Shown: positions 44,760 to 53,602, counted from the first letter of the stretch. The stretch is DNA of 64,000 bases from Bacillota bacterium (GCA_023386495.1 JAEWJS010000014.1:18243-82242), one strand, 5' to 3'. Translations and numbers: made by a program. Notes: a model not told the origin generated them from the letters alone.

Positions 44760-46184
44760 ATGAACGATACCCCGCACGACCGACAGCATGAACCGCATCG
44801 GGATCCGCTCCATGCGGCGCTTCAGGCACGGGAGCGGCCAGCCAGCCTCCTTCGCGCCGTCGCCCATCTCGTCTCTTCCATCCGGCAACGGCGGTCGATT
44901 CTGACGCTGCTGCTGGCCGGCTACGCCGTCATGGTCCTGCTTCCCGCGCTCGTCCTGGCACTATTCGCAATCCGGCAGTGGGCCCATCCCGGCAGCGCCG
45001 CCGGCGCGAGTCTCCTCCTGACAGTTGCGTCCGCCGTCTGCCTTGCCGGAGCCGTCGGCTTCGGCGCCTATCTGTTTATCCTCATGCGCAGGAGGATCGT
45101 GCGGCCGCTCGCTAGATTCCGCTCGACGCTCGAGGACATCTCGGAGGGCTTCATCATCGATCATGAGCCGGAGGAAGCGCTCGGTCGAGCAGAGCCGGGC
45201 ATCGCCGAAGCATTCCGGCAAGTCATCCAGATCAACAAGATGCTGCTGAAGAATGCCGATAATCTCGAGCAGGGCTTCGAGGAGGAACGACAAGCGAAGC
45301 TCGCGCAGGCTGCCCTTACCCGAGCTTACCAGCGCTTCGTGCCGCAGGATTTCATCAGCTTCCTTCAACGGGCGAGCATTACCGAAGTGAAGCTGGGCGA
45401 TCACGTGCTGGCCGACATGACGATCCTCGTGTTGGACATCCGTTCGTTCACCTCGCTGTCGGAGCGGCTGACGCCGGAGGAAAATTTTCAGCTGATCAAC
45501 GCCTACCTCCTCGAGATGGAACCGGCCGTCCACGAGGAGCACGGCTTCATCGATAAGTATATGGGCGATGCGATCATGGCGCTGTTCCATCGCAGCCCCG
45601 ACCATGCCATGCGAGCCTCGCTCGCCATGCTGCACCGGCTGCGAACCTTCAACGCCCGTCGCGCGGCTGCGGGCGACACGCCGCTCGCGATCGGAATCGG
45701 GCTCAACACCGGTTCGCTCATGCTCGGCATCATCGGCGGCGAGAGCCGGATGGAGGGAACGGTCATCAGCGATGCGGTGAACATGGCCTCCCGCGTCGAG
45801 GATCTCAACAAGCAGTACGGCACCTCGCTCCTGCTGACCGAGCATACGTACAACCGGCTGGCGGATCCGTCGCGGTACGCGATTCGCCCGGTCGACCGCG
45901 TCCGCGTCAAGGGCAAGTCGGAGCTCGTCATCCTCTACGAATGCTTCGACGCGGATGAACCCGCGGCAGCAGCCCGCAAGCTTGACGCGCTCCCTGCCTT
46001 CCTGGACGGTTGGGAGCACTACGCAGCCGGCCGGTTCGCAGAGGCGCTGCCTCTGTTCATCCGCTGCCGCGAGATCGACCCCGCCGATGCCGTCTACGAG
46101 CTGCTCATCGAGCGATGTGCTGCTTCCGATGCCGAACATAACATGAAAGCAGGTGAGAAGGATGACCCCCGCACCATCGCATAA
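44760..46184 (+). CDS. Membrane class III adenylate cyclase
   Basis: 474 residues. Two membrane helices (about 45-68 and 78-103) bracket only a short loop, and a HAMP-like linker (about 103-160) with a coiled-coil region follows. The cyclase domain (about 205-385) has metal-binding Asps in VLDIRSFTSLSERL and YMGDAIMAL, the purine-specifying Lys in FIDKYMGD, Asp in TVISDAVNM, and catalytic Asn/Arg in NMASRVE, all matching adenylate rather than guanylate cyclases. A TPR-like tail (about 410-460) follows. ATG 44760 has AAGGAG 9 nt upstream. It overlaps the CheA-like gene by 23 bp, so they are co-expressed. Confidence 0.9.
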   Translation: MNDTPHDRQHEPHRDPLHAALQARERPASLLRAVAHLVSSIRQRRSILTLLLAGYAVMVLLPALVLALFAIRQWAHPGSAAGASLLLTVASAVCLAGAVGFGAYLFILMRRRIVRPLARFRSTLEDISEGFIIDHEPEEALGRAEPGIAEAFRQVIQINKMLLKNADNLEQGFEEERQAKLAQAALTRAYQRFVPQDFISFLQRASITEVKLGDHVLADMTILVLDIRSFTSLSERLTPEENFQLINAYLLEMEPAVHEEHGFIDKYMGDAIMALFHRSPDHAMRASLAMLHRLRTFNARRAAAGDTPLAIGIGLNTGSLMLGIIGGESRMEGTVISDAVNMASRVEDLNKQYGTSLLLTEHTYNRLADPSRYAIRPVDRVRVKGKSELVILYECFDADEPAAAARKLDALPAFLDGWEHYAAGRFAEALPLFIRCREIDPADAVYELLIERCAASDAEHNMKAGEKDDPRTIA

Positions 46185-49149
46185 CGCGCAAGCATCTCCA
46201 GGACGCGCACCCGACGGCATCGCTGCCGGCAACCCGCGGAACCGGCGCACGCTCAAGCGCCGCGTTCGAAGGCTGATCTACCTGTCCAGCTCCATCAATC
46301 TCGTCATCTTCGGCATTCTCATGCTGCTATTGGTCGGCCTGATCTTCAAGCCGATCGCGGACGTGGCCACCAACTACATCAGCAGCTCGACCGCCGAAGA
46401 AATCAACTCGCAGCCTTTCCTGGAAGAGATGAAGATCGAGCGGCTGGAAGACTTCGAACCGGCCTCGCGGGAGGCGCAAGACTGGATCCACTCCCTGGAA
46501 CGGATGACCAAGGTCGACTACTTCCTGCCGTTCATGGACTGGCAGGTCGGCGACGCGCAGAAGGCCGCGCAGCAAGCGGCCGACAAGGTGTCTCCGGGCG
46601 CCGTCGAGTTGACGTTCGAAGAGAAGACCGGCGAAGACGACATGGTCTTCATGCGCATCGAGCTGAACGGCAGCGTCGTCTATTCGAACGGCGAGAACGC
46701 CTCGATGGATTGGCTGCTCGTAACGCTCGAGCGCTTCTACGACGCATCGACGACCAAGCCGCTCTACGGCGCTTCCGGCGAGGAGATCGGTTCGGTCACG
46801 GTCGGCCTGTCGCCGGTTGCGGCACTGGTCATGCTGAGCTTCACCCTCGTGCTCTTCGTGGTCATGGTCGTCATCATGCTGATCATTACGTTGATCTTGA
46901 GCAAGCTGTTCACGATTCCGATTCTGAAGCCGCTCACGCAGCTGAACGCGAACATCAAGGCAATCGCCGAGGAGCATTACGAGGACGTCGCGGACAATCG
47001 GATCGAGCTGAAGCGGCCGCTGCGCGAGATCGAGGCGCTGGCCGACTCGACGAACATGATCATGCGCAAGATGCAGACCTACGCGGATATGCTGGAAGAG
47101 CAGAACGAGGAGCTCGAGGCGCAGAACAGCGAGCTCCAGGAATCGCGCGAAGCCATTCAAGCGGCGCAGCAAGAGATCGCGCGCAAGGAGGCGGCGCTGC
47201 GCAACCTGCTCAACCATGCGGGGCAGGGCTTCCTGACCTTCGGCGCCGACCTCCGCATCCACCCGGTCTTCAGCCTGCAGTGCGGCAGCCTGCTCGCCGG
47301 CTGCGCGCAGATTCCGGGCAGCAGCTTCCCGGAGCTGGTGGCGATGGGCGATGACGAGCATCGCGTCTTCCTCGAGAATGTGCTGGCGAAGGTGCTGCAG
47401 GAACGTGACCCAGGCAAGCGGGCCGTCTACATGCCCCTCTTGACCGAAGAGTTCGAGATGAACGGCCGTCAGATTCATATCGATTACAAAATCATTCCCG
47501 ACCCCGAGCATGCGGCGAACGAGATCTACATGGCCGTGTTGACCGACATTACCGAGAAACGCGCGCTGGAGTCTCAGATGGAAGCCGAACGCAATACGCT
47601 GAAGATGGTCGTGCGCATCATGGTCGACTATCCCGAATTCGCGGCTGCCGTGAAGGATTACCGCAAGTTCATGACGCTCGATCTGGATCAGATCGCCGCC
47701 AAGCAGGAGCCGGTGAAGGACAAGCTCATGGTCCTCTTCCGCCATCTGCATACGTACAAGGGCACATTCGCGCAATGGGGACTCCGGCATGCGACCGCCA
47801 AGCTGCACGAGGCGGAATCGATGCTCGCAAGACTCGGCAGGGAGCCTCTCCTGCCGGAGCCTGCCGAGCTGCTCGGCCTGATCCGCTCGCACGGCTTGAT
47901 CGATGCGCTCGAGGCCGACCTGCAGGTACTGAAGGAGAATGTCGGCGACAACTTCTTCGACGACCGCGACGTGCTGATGATCGACAAGGCGAGGCTGCTC
48001 GAGATCGAGAAGAAGATGCTCGGCACCCTCTCCCCGCTCGATTGCAAGCTCCTCCTGCCCGAGCTGCGCAAGCTGCGGTACAAGCCGTTCAAGGAGTTGC
48101 TCAAAGGGTATCCGGGCTATGCCCTCGGCGTGGCCGAGCGGATGGAGAAGTACGTGCATCCGTTCGAGGTTACCGGCGAAGACTTCCTTGCCGACACGGA
48201 CAAATACGGCGACCTCGGCAGGTCGCTCGTGCATATTTTCCGCAACGCGATCGACCATGGCATCGAGACCGCCGAAGAACGCAGCGCGGCAGGGAAGGAA
48301 GAGTACGCGAACATTATTTGCCGCATCCAGCAGGAGCGCGGCATGATTACGATCATGATCGCGGACGACGGCAAAGGCATCGACACGGAAGCGCTTCGCA
48401 GGCGAGCGGCTGCAGCCGGCATTGCGGATGCAGAGATGCTGGAGCATGCGGATGAGCTGGAGGTGCAGCAGCTGATCTTCCGGGACGAGATGTCGACGAA
48501 GGAGCAGGTCAGCGAGCTGTCGGGACGCGGCATCGGCCTGTCGTCGGTGAAGGCGGAGGTCGAGCTGCTGGGCGGCGAGATCGCCGTAGCGTCGCAGAGC
48601 GGCAAGGGCACCGTCTTCCACATCACGCTGCCGGCCGATGACCTGTCCGGCCTGCAGCAGCTCGGCATGCCGGAGGCGATCGAGCCGCTCGTCGAGACGA
48701 CGGAGCATTTCTTCCGCACGCAAGCGGAGATCGGCTTCCATACGCCGCATGAGCCGCTCTGCCATACCGGCTCGGACAAGCTGGCGCTGCAGAAGGTCAC
48801 GACCTTCATCAATGTGAGGGGCGCGGTCGAAGGGATTTTTGTCCTGTCGGTCGACGACCCTCTCTCCCGCTCCCTTCTGCGGCATATGGTCATCGGCGGG
48901 CTGCCGCCCGAGGAAGAAGACAACTACGTGGAGGACGGACTGGCGGAAGCGGCCAACATCATCCTCGGCAACTCGCTTCGCAAGCTGGAGGCGCTCGAAG
49001 AGTTCATTCTGATGGATCCGCCGATTACGTTCCAGACCGCCGGCGCATCCGTCAAGTACGCCGATTCCGACATCTGGACCTGCCGTCTCCATGCGGACGA
49101 GGGCAGTCTCTTGGCCGGGTTCGTCATGTTAAAAAAGAGCAACGCATAG
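46162..49149 (+). CDS. Membrane CheA-like histidine kinase fused to a CheX-like phosphatase domain
   Basis: 995 residues. TM1 about 38-62, an extracellular sensor about 63-212, TM2 about 217-247, HAMP plus coiled coil about 250-345, and a PAS-like domain about 348-475. Next comes an HPt-like helical region with phospho-His in HLHTYKGTFAQWGLRHA, then a CheA-type HATPase with FRNAIDHGIETAEER, ADDGKGID and GRGIGLSSVKAEVELLGG. No CheW-like P5 domain follows. Instead the last 150 or so residues look like CheX/CheC: DGLAEAANI, then a Pro 21 residues on, fits the D-x3-E-x2-N-x22-P phosphatase signature. ATG 46162 (AGGTGAGAAGG) is preferred over GTG 46153. The likely partners are the flanking REC-STAS proteins. 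Confidence 0.88.
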   Translation: MTPAPSHNAQASPGRAPDGIAAGNPRNRRTLKRRVRRLIYLSSSINLVIFGILMLLLVGLIFKPIADVATNYISSSTAEEINSQPFLEEMKIERLEDFEPASREAQDWIHSLERMTKVDYFLPFMDWQVGDAQKAAQQAADKVSPGAVELTFEEKTGEDDMVFMRIELNGSVVYSNGENASMDWLLVTLERFYDASTTKPLYGASGEEIGSVTVGLSPVAALVMLSFTLVLFVVMVVIMLIITLILSKLFTIPILKPLTQLNANIKAIAEEHYEDVADNRIELKRPLREIEALADSTNMIMRKMQTYADMLEEQNEELEAQNSELQESREAIQAAQQEIARKEAALRNLLNHAGQGFLTFGADLRIHPVFSLQCGSLLAGCAQIPGSSFPELVAMGDDEHRVFLENVLAKVLQERDPGKRAVYMPLLTEEFEMNGRQIHIDYKIIPDPEHAANEIYMAVLTDITEKRALESQMEAERNTLKMVVRIMVDYPEFAAAVKDYRKFMTLDLDQIAAKQEPVKDKLMVLFRHLHTYKGTFAQWGLRHATAKLHEAESMLARLGREPLLPEPAELLGLIRSHGLIDALEADLQVLKENVGDNFFDDRDVLMIDKARLLEIEKKMLGTLSPLDCKLLLPELRKLRYKPFKELLKGYPGYALGVAERMEKYVHPFEVTGEDFLADTDKYGDLGRSLVHIFRNAIDHGIETAEERSAAGKEEYANIICRIQQERGMITIMIADDGKGIDTEALRRRAAAAGIADAEMLEHADELEVQQLIFRDEMSTKEQVSELSGRGIGLSSVKAEVELLGGEIAVASQSGKGTVFHITLPADDLSGLQQLGMPEAIEPLVETTEHFFRTQAEIGFHTPHEPLCHTGSDKLALQKVTTFINVRGAVEGIFVLSVDDPLSRSLLRHMVIGGLPPEEEDNYVEDGLAEAANIILGNSLRKLEALEEFILMDPPITFQTAGASVKYADSDIWTCRLHADEGSLLAGFVMLKKSNA

Positions 49150-49165
49150 GAGGACTGAAGCACTT

Positions 49166-49924
49166 ATGGCAAACATCCTTATCGTCGACGATTCCGTCAT
49201 CATGCGCCGCAACCTGAAGTCGATGCTCGTCCAGGCCGGCCACACGATCGTGGCCGAGGCTTCGGACGGCCTCGAGGCCTACCGCGAATACGGGAAGCAC
49301 CTCCCCGACCTGGTGACGATGGACATCACGATGCCCGTCATGAACGGCATCGACGCGGTGAAGAAGATCATCGCCACGTATCCGGACGCCAACATCATCA
49401 TGATCAGCGCGCTCGATCAGCGGAACATGATCTTCGAAGCCATTCAGAACGGCGCGAAGCATTACATCCTGAAGCCGATCACCGTGGAGAAAATACTCGA
49501 GACCGTCAATGGTGTGCTGAAGCTCCAGCCGGATGAGGCGGGCGGCATGCAGCAGGATGCCCCTTCCGCGGGCACCGCTGCCGCGGCTGCCGAAGACGTG
49601 CCGCTCGCGATCGAGAACAAGAACGGCATCTTCATCATCGGAATCGGGTCATCGATCACGCATGCCAAGCTGGACGAGCTGCAGACCGCCGTGCAAGGCT
49701 TCCTCTACGTGAAGCCGCTGCGCGTCGTCATCGACTTCGGCATCGTCAGCTCGCTGGAGGAATCGCTGCTCGAGCGGCTGATCGGCATGATGCGCCAACT
49801 GCACGATGCAGGCGGCGCCGTCCGAGCGCTAAGCCGCAGCCATACGTGGATCGAGCGGCTGAAGCTCTCGAATGCCGACGGCTTCTTCCGTATCCACACG
49901 GAGCTGACGCAAGTCGTATTCTAA
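49166..49924 (+). CDS. Response regulator: receiver plus STAS-like domain (copy 2)
   Basis: 252 residues, a paralogue of copy 1: receiver (1-120) with IVDDSVIMRRN, Asp about 54 in VTMDITMPVMNG and Lys in ILKPIT; an Ala-rich linker (about 125-148); and a C-terminal STAS-like domain with DELQTAVQGFLYVKPLRVVIDFG, SLLERLIGMMRQLHDAGGAV and a final FFRIHTELTQ. STAS domains often switch partner proteins by phosphorylation or binding. ATG 49166 follows AGGAGG by 11 nt and lies 16 bp after the kinase. A strong terminator ends the cluster. Confidence 0.9.
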   Translation: MANILIVDDSVIMRRNLKSMLVQAGHTIVAEASDGLEAYREYGKHLPDLVTMDITMPVMNGIDAVKKIIATYPDANIIMISALDQRNMIFEAIQNGAKHYILKPITVEKILETVNGVLKLQPDEAGGMQQDAPSAGTAAAAAEDVPLAIENKNGIFIIGIGSSITHAKLDELQTAVQGFLYVKPLRVVIDFGIVSSLEESLLERLIGMMRQLHDAGGAVRALSRSHTWIERLKLSNADGFFRIHTELTQVVF

Positions 49925-49998
49925 CGACCAGGAGCTAATCTGCCGGTTCTCGCTTCGCCCATTGCGGAGGCGGCACGGGCATCAACGTAACGTTAGCT

Positions 49999-50033
49999 AG
50001 CGAGCAGGGATATTCGACCCCTGCTCGCTTTTT
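49999..50033 (+). terminator. Intrinsic terminator closing the REC-STAS/kinase cluster
   Basis: AGCGAGCAGGG pairs with CCCTGCTCGCT around an 8-nt loop and is followed by TTTTT. The remaining sequence to 50211 shows no gene. Confidence 0.9.
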
Positions 50034-50211
50034 ACAAATAGTGGGTTATACACATTGATATTGCCATGTCAAGATGCTTTCGCTTCGCTGAATACCAGCA
50101 TTCCCTGCATAAAAATGTGCCCAAGATGAGCCACTCCTGTTATATTAGGGGTACAATAGAACTAGGAATATAGGAATTCTTCCATTCCATCTATATCCGA
50201 GGTGCTGCACA

Positions 50212-52503
50212 ATGCCAAGTCATCCAGATCACCAGACAAGCCCTAAACGTTATACGATCGGCTTCCTGTCGGAAAAAGCTTCCCACGGCACCGAGTCGAT
50301 TATTTTCCGTGGAGCCGAACAGGCTGCGGTGGCGCATGATGTGAATCTTATTTATTTTGCGCCACAGGGCGATAACAGCCAAGCTGCACACTATGGATTT
50401 TCCGATGATAGAGAAGACGAACAGGTCCGCTATAGCCATGACCAATTGAAGGCCTATCTTGATCAATTCGAGCTGGACGGCCTTTTCTGCATCGGCTGGG
50501 CTCGCTTGTTCAATGACGCTAACGGGCCTTATCTGCTCGAGAAGCTCGCCGACCTCCGCATGGTCACGATCGGCAAGGATCTGTCGGACAGCATACCTAG
50601 CGTTGTCATGCCCGGCGGTAATTATATCAAAGAGCTCGCCTTGCATCTCGTCCATGAGCACAAGCGGCGGCATATTGCCTACATCTGCCCTTGGTCCGAA
50701 GACAGCCGATTGGATAGTTACATCGAAGCAATGGCGGAGAACGGCCAGTTCGACGATCGGTTGATCGTCCGCACCACCGACATCGATATGTCGCTAGAGA
50801 TGGACGTTCGCATGGCGCAAGCCGTCTCCATTCTGATCGACGAACGCCAATTGCCCGTAGATGCCGTTATGGTGATGTCCCCGTACGAGGGGAAGTATAT
50901 GCTCGAAGCGCTGCAGGCCCGCGGCCTGCGCGTCCCGGAAGATGTCGCGCTTGTCTGCTACGAGGACGATCCCATCCTCGAGTATGGCAAGCCCTCGATT
51001 ACGACAATCGAGTACCCGTACCGCGAGCTGGGCTACGCGGCATGTGAACTCCTCGTACATCAATTGGATGGGCGGGAGGTCCCGCTATTGACGGAGGTCT
51101 CCGCCTCCATCTTCTATCGCGATTCCTGCGGCTGCACGGTGAACAACGTCAAACCGATGCAGCACAATGCGCTGCCGGCCGCTCCGGCTTCAGCTGTCGC
51201 ATGCACGCCGGCTGCGATCGGAAGTACGCTCCGCGTCCTGTCCAACACCGGACTTGTAGACTACGAGCGGCTCGCCGCATCGTTCTTGTCCAGCCTTCAA
51301 GGACGCAGCGGAACGTTCCTCGACACGTTCAGTCAGGAAATCTACAAGCTTCAAGGAACGTTCCCCTACGGCCTTACCGATCTTGTAGATCGATTCCGTG
51401 AGGCAACGCTCCCATGCGTCGGCACGGAGCCCGGCCGGTATGAGCTGGCAGAAGCGCTCTGGTTCGGAGCCCGACATATTCTGAAAAATTATTTGAACGG
51501 GCTGGCTCTGACACGCAGCATCGGTGAACAAGAGCACCACCGCATCGTGGGCCATATCTACCAGCAATTGCGGGCATCCAAGCATGCGTCAGACGTCCCT
51601 CGCGTGCTGGATCAATACCTGGGGTGGCTGCAAGTCCCCTCGTTGTGCCTGCTGCTCAATGCTGCCGATGCCCCGGAGCCCGATGCATCCCGGCTGTTCT
51701 TCGCCTATGCCGGGGACTTCGCCTCCCCCCAGGACGTCGGCCTGCGCGAGCTGTATCGCCGCTATCGGGATCGGTTCGCGAAGCGGTTCAGCCTTGTCGT
51801 ATCGCCGCTGCTCGTGAACGGGGAACGGCTAGGTTATGCATGGGCAGATCCCGGTTCCCACCGAACCAGCACCATCACCGACCTGCTCGACCAGATCGGC
51901 AATGCGATTAAGAATGCACAGGTGCTGGAGGAGAACCTCGAGAAGGAGACCTCGCTTGCATATTATGCCAGCGTGGATTCGCTTACCCGACTCTTCAACA
52001 GACGTTACTTCTATGATGCGCTGGCTGAGATCGTGAGAGAATCGCGGCCCTTCTCGGTTCTGTACATCGATATCGACGGCTTCAAGGAAGTGAACGATAC
52101 GCTGGGGCATGATGCCGGCGACCTGCTGCTGACCCAGATTGCCGACCGGCTCCGCGACGTCCTGCCGGACGCCGCATTCCAGCTGCCGCACCCGGTACCG
52201 CAGCTCGGTATCGCGCAGATGAGCTCGATATTCCGGCTTGGCGGCGACGAATTCACGGCGCTGCTTCGCCCAGTCGTGCAGGATGAAATAGAGGACTATG
52301 CCGATCGGCTCTGCCGCACGATTCGGCAGCCTTATACGCTGGAAGGCCACATCGTCCAGATCTCGACCAGCGTAGGAATCGCCCGCTATCCGCAAGACAC
52401 GGCCGATCCCGATCAGCTGCTGAAGCTTGCGGATCTCGCGCTGTATAAGGCGAAGGAACATAAGAATCAGTACCGCTTCCACGCAAAGGACAGTCAGGGC
52501 TAG
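50212..52503 (+). CDS. Cytoplasmic diguanylate cyclase with LacI-like ligand-sensing domain
   Basis: 763 residues without signal peptide or membrane helix. Residues about 12-300 resemble the periplasmic-binding/LacI sensor fold (YTIGFLSEKASHGTES, GLRVPEDVALVCYEDDP, PSITTIEYPYRELG). A helical and GAF-like middle region (about 330-580) follows. The C-terminal GGDEF domain has DSLTRLFNRRYF and intact RLGGDEF, plus DIDGFKEVNDTLGHDAGD. It probably makes c-di-GMP in response to an intracellular sugar-like ligand; there is no HTH domain, so it is not a repressor. ATG 50212 is weakly supported by a ribosome site (GAGGTG about 8 nt upstream). Confidence 0.92.
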   Translation: MPSHPDHQTSPKRYTIGFLSEKASHGTESIIFRGAEQAAVAHDVNLIYFAPQGDNSQAAHYGFSDDREDEQVRYSHDQLKAYLDQFELDGLFCIGWARLFNDANGPYLLEKLADLRMVTIGKDLSDSIPSVVMPGGNYIKELALHLVHEHKRRHIAYICPWSEDSRLDSYIEAMAENGQFDDRLIVRTTDIDMSLEMDVRMAQAVSILIDERQLPVDAVMVMSPYEGKYMLEALQARGLRVPEDVALVCYEDDPILEYGKPSITTIEYPYRELGYAACELLVHQLDGREVPLLTEVSASIFYRDSCGCTVNNVKPMQHNALPAAPASAVACTPAAIGSTLRVLSNTGLVDYERLAASFLSSLQGRSGTFLDTFSQEIYKLQGTFPYGLTDLVDRFREATLPCVGTEPGRYELAEALWFGARHILKNYLNGLALTRSIGEQEHHRIVGHIYQQLRASKHASDVPRVLDQYLGWLQVPSLCLLLNAADAPEPDASRLFFAYAGDFASPQDVGLRELYRRYRDRFAKRFSLVVSPLLVNGERLGYAWADPGSHRTSTITDLLDQIGNAIKNAQVLEENLEKETSLAYYASVDSLTRLFNRRYFYDALAEIVRESRPFSVLYIDIDGFKEVNDTLGHDAGDLLLTQIADRLRDVLPDAAFQLPHPVPQLGIAQMSSIFRLGGDEFTALLRPVVQDEIEDYADRLCRTIRQPYTLEGHIVQISTSVGIARYPQDTADPDQLLKLADLALYKAKEHKNQYRFHAKDSQG

Positions 52504-52523
52504 CATCCCCTGACTGTCCTTTA
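52486..52523 (+). terminator. Terminator overlapping the end of the diguanylate cyclase gene
   Basis: AAGGACAGTCAGGG pairs with CCCTGACTGTCCTT, followed by TATCTT. The left arm covers the last codons and the stop. It may also end the convergent stress-protein gene. Confidence 0.85.
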
Positions 52524-52540
52524 TCTTGATGCTGCGCTGA

Positions 52541-52972
52541 TTATTTGAATACCATCACCGGTACCTTCGCATGATGAACGACGTTATGGCTTACGCTGCC
52601 GAGTACCCAGCCGCCGAGCGTGCTCAACCCTCTGCTCCCAAGCACGATGAGGTCGCAGCCGCGCTCTTCCGCTTGCTCCAGAATTACCTTCGCCGGCTGT
52701 CCATGGATCAATTCCGTCTGCAAGCGCACAATCCGCGAGGCACGCTGGGCCGCGTCCTTCAGCAGCTCCTCGCCTTTCTCCAAGGTCGAACGCTCAATGG
52801 CCGGAGTCGGCGTGAACAGCAGATCGCCGGTCATGACAGGCAGCAGGTTCACGACATGCACGATGGTCAGCTTCGTTCCACCGCATACGTCCGCCAGTCC
52901 GATCGCTTTGTCGAGTGCTTTTTGCGCTTGCGCGGACCCGTCGTATGCGGCCAAGATGTGCCGAAACAACAT
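52541..52972 (-). CDS. Universal stress protein (UspA family)
   Basis: 143 residues with the Usp fold: an N-terminal strand HILAAYDGSAQAQKAL and the C-terminal ATP-binding motif GSRGLSTLGGWVLGSVSHNVVHHAKVP, which matches the G-2x-G-9x-G(S/T) signature. It probably binds ATP and helps survival under stress. The ATG at 52970-52972 is chosen because GGGGGG lies about 8 nt upstream; the ATG two codons earlier is too close to it. Monocistronic. Confidence 0.93.
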   Translation of the reverse strand: MLFRHILAAYDGSAQAQKALDKAIGLADVCGGTKLTIVHVVNLLPVMTGDLLFTPTPAIERSTLEKGEELLKDAAQRASRIVRLQTELIHGQPAKVILEQAEERGCDLIVLGSRGLSTLGGWVLGSVSHNVVHHAKVPVMVFK

Positions 52973-53086
52973 TGCCATCTCCCCCCTTGTTGTCGCATGT
53001 TACTCCTATTATAGAACGCTTACACTGGCCAAAGTGTGACGAATCGCATGGAATCGCCGGCGCAGCCCGAAGATTCGGAATAGCGG

Positions 53087-53116
53087 TTGTTGTTATTCGA
53101 CATATAATGCTATAAT
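53087..53116 (+). promoter_or_regulatory. Promoter of the c-di-GMP riboswitch/AbrB-like gene
   Basis: TTGTTG (53087-53092), an 18-bp spacer and perfect TATAAT (53111-53116), about 15 bp before the aptamer. Confidence 0.6.
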
Positions 53117-53127
53117 ACGACAATACG

Positions 53128-53222
53128 AGTGTTCTCGATAAAGGCAACCCTGGCGAAAGCCAGGCTACGCAAAGCTACAGGGGCTACCGTGCTGATGCAC
53201 CATGCTCGCCAGCTGCCGAAGG
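53128..53222 (+). promoter_or_regulatory. c-di-GMP-I (GEMM-I) riboswitch
   Basis: The characteristic blocks occur in order: GGCAACCCTGGCGAAAGCCAGG (GAAA tetraloop stem), ACGCAAAGC, ACAGGGGCTACC, and a second stem ending GCTGCCGAAGG. This class binds c-di-GMP. About 100 nt separate the aptamer from the AbrB-like start, including a possible GGAAG/CTTCC pairing (53218-53255), but no clear intrinsic terminator, so the control mechanism is undetermined. Confidence 0.82.
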
Positions 53223-53326
53223 AAGAGGCTATGATGACCGACTGCCTTCCCTTATTGAAAACATGGGATGGCTATTTGTGCTGCCTGCAGCGAGAACGCA
53301 AATCCAACATTTGAGGAGACTCCGTA

Positions 53327-53581
53327 TTGAGACCAGCAAGAATCGTTCGTAAAGTAGACCAACTAGGCCGCATCGTGCTGCCGAAGTCGCTCCGCAAGCG
53401 GTATCAGCTGAATGAAGGCGAGCTCGTGGAGATTCTGGTCCAGGGGGACACGATCTATCTCGAGAAACACTACCCGAAATGTACGGTGTGCGGCTCCCGA
53501 GCGGAGCACCCGTTCAAGGACCGTTACCTGTGCGACGATTGCCTGACCGGCATGGCGCGCCTGAAGAATATGCCGGGTTAA
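53327..53581 (+). CDS. AbrB/SpoVT-type regulator with C-terminal zinc ribbon
   Basis: 84 residues. The N-terminal swapped-hairpin AbrB DNA-binding domain (1-47) has RKVDQLGRIVLPKSLRKRYQL and GDTIYLEKH. The C-terminal half has CTVCGSR and CDDCLTGM, a four-Cys zinc-ribbon pattern. AbrB proteins control transition-state and biofilm genes. The start is TTG 53327-53329 with GAGGAG about 9 nt upstream. It lies behind the c-di-GMP-I riboswitch, so the expression of a transcription factor appears linked to c-di-GMP. Confidence 0.92.
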   Translation: MRPARIVRKVDQLGRIVLPKSLRKRYQLNEGELVEILVQGDTIYLEKHYPKCTVCGSRAEHPFKDRYLCDDCLTGMARLKNMPG

Positions 53582-53602
53582 GTCCGGATTGCCCCCACGA
53601 TG

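Noticed and set aside
44961..46256. 431-residue minus-strand frame opposite the adenylate cyclase
   Set aside because: Antisense shadow; the plus-strand frame has intact cyclase catalytic residues.
46327..49092. 921-residue open frame antisense to the CheA-like kinase gene
   Set aside because: It mirrors the high-GC coding frame, is rich in Arg/Leu/His with no family-like motifs, and has no ribosome site. The sense frame has clear domains.
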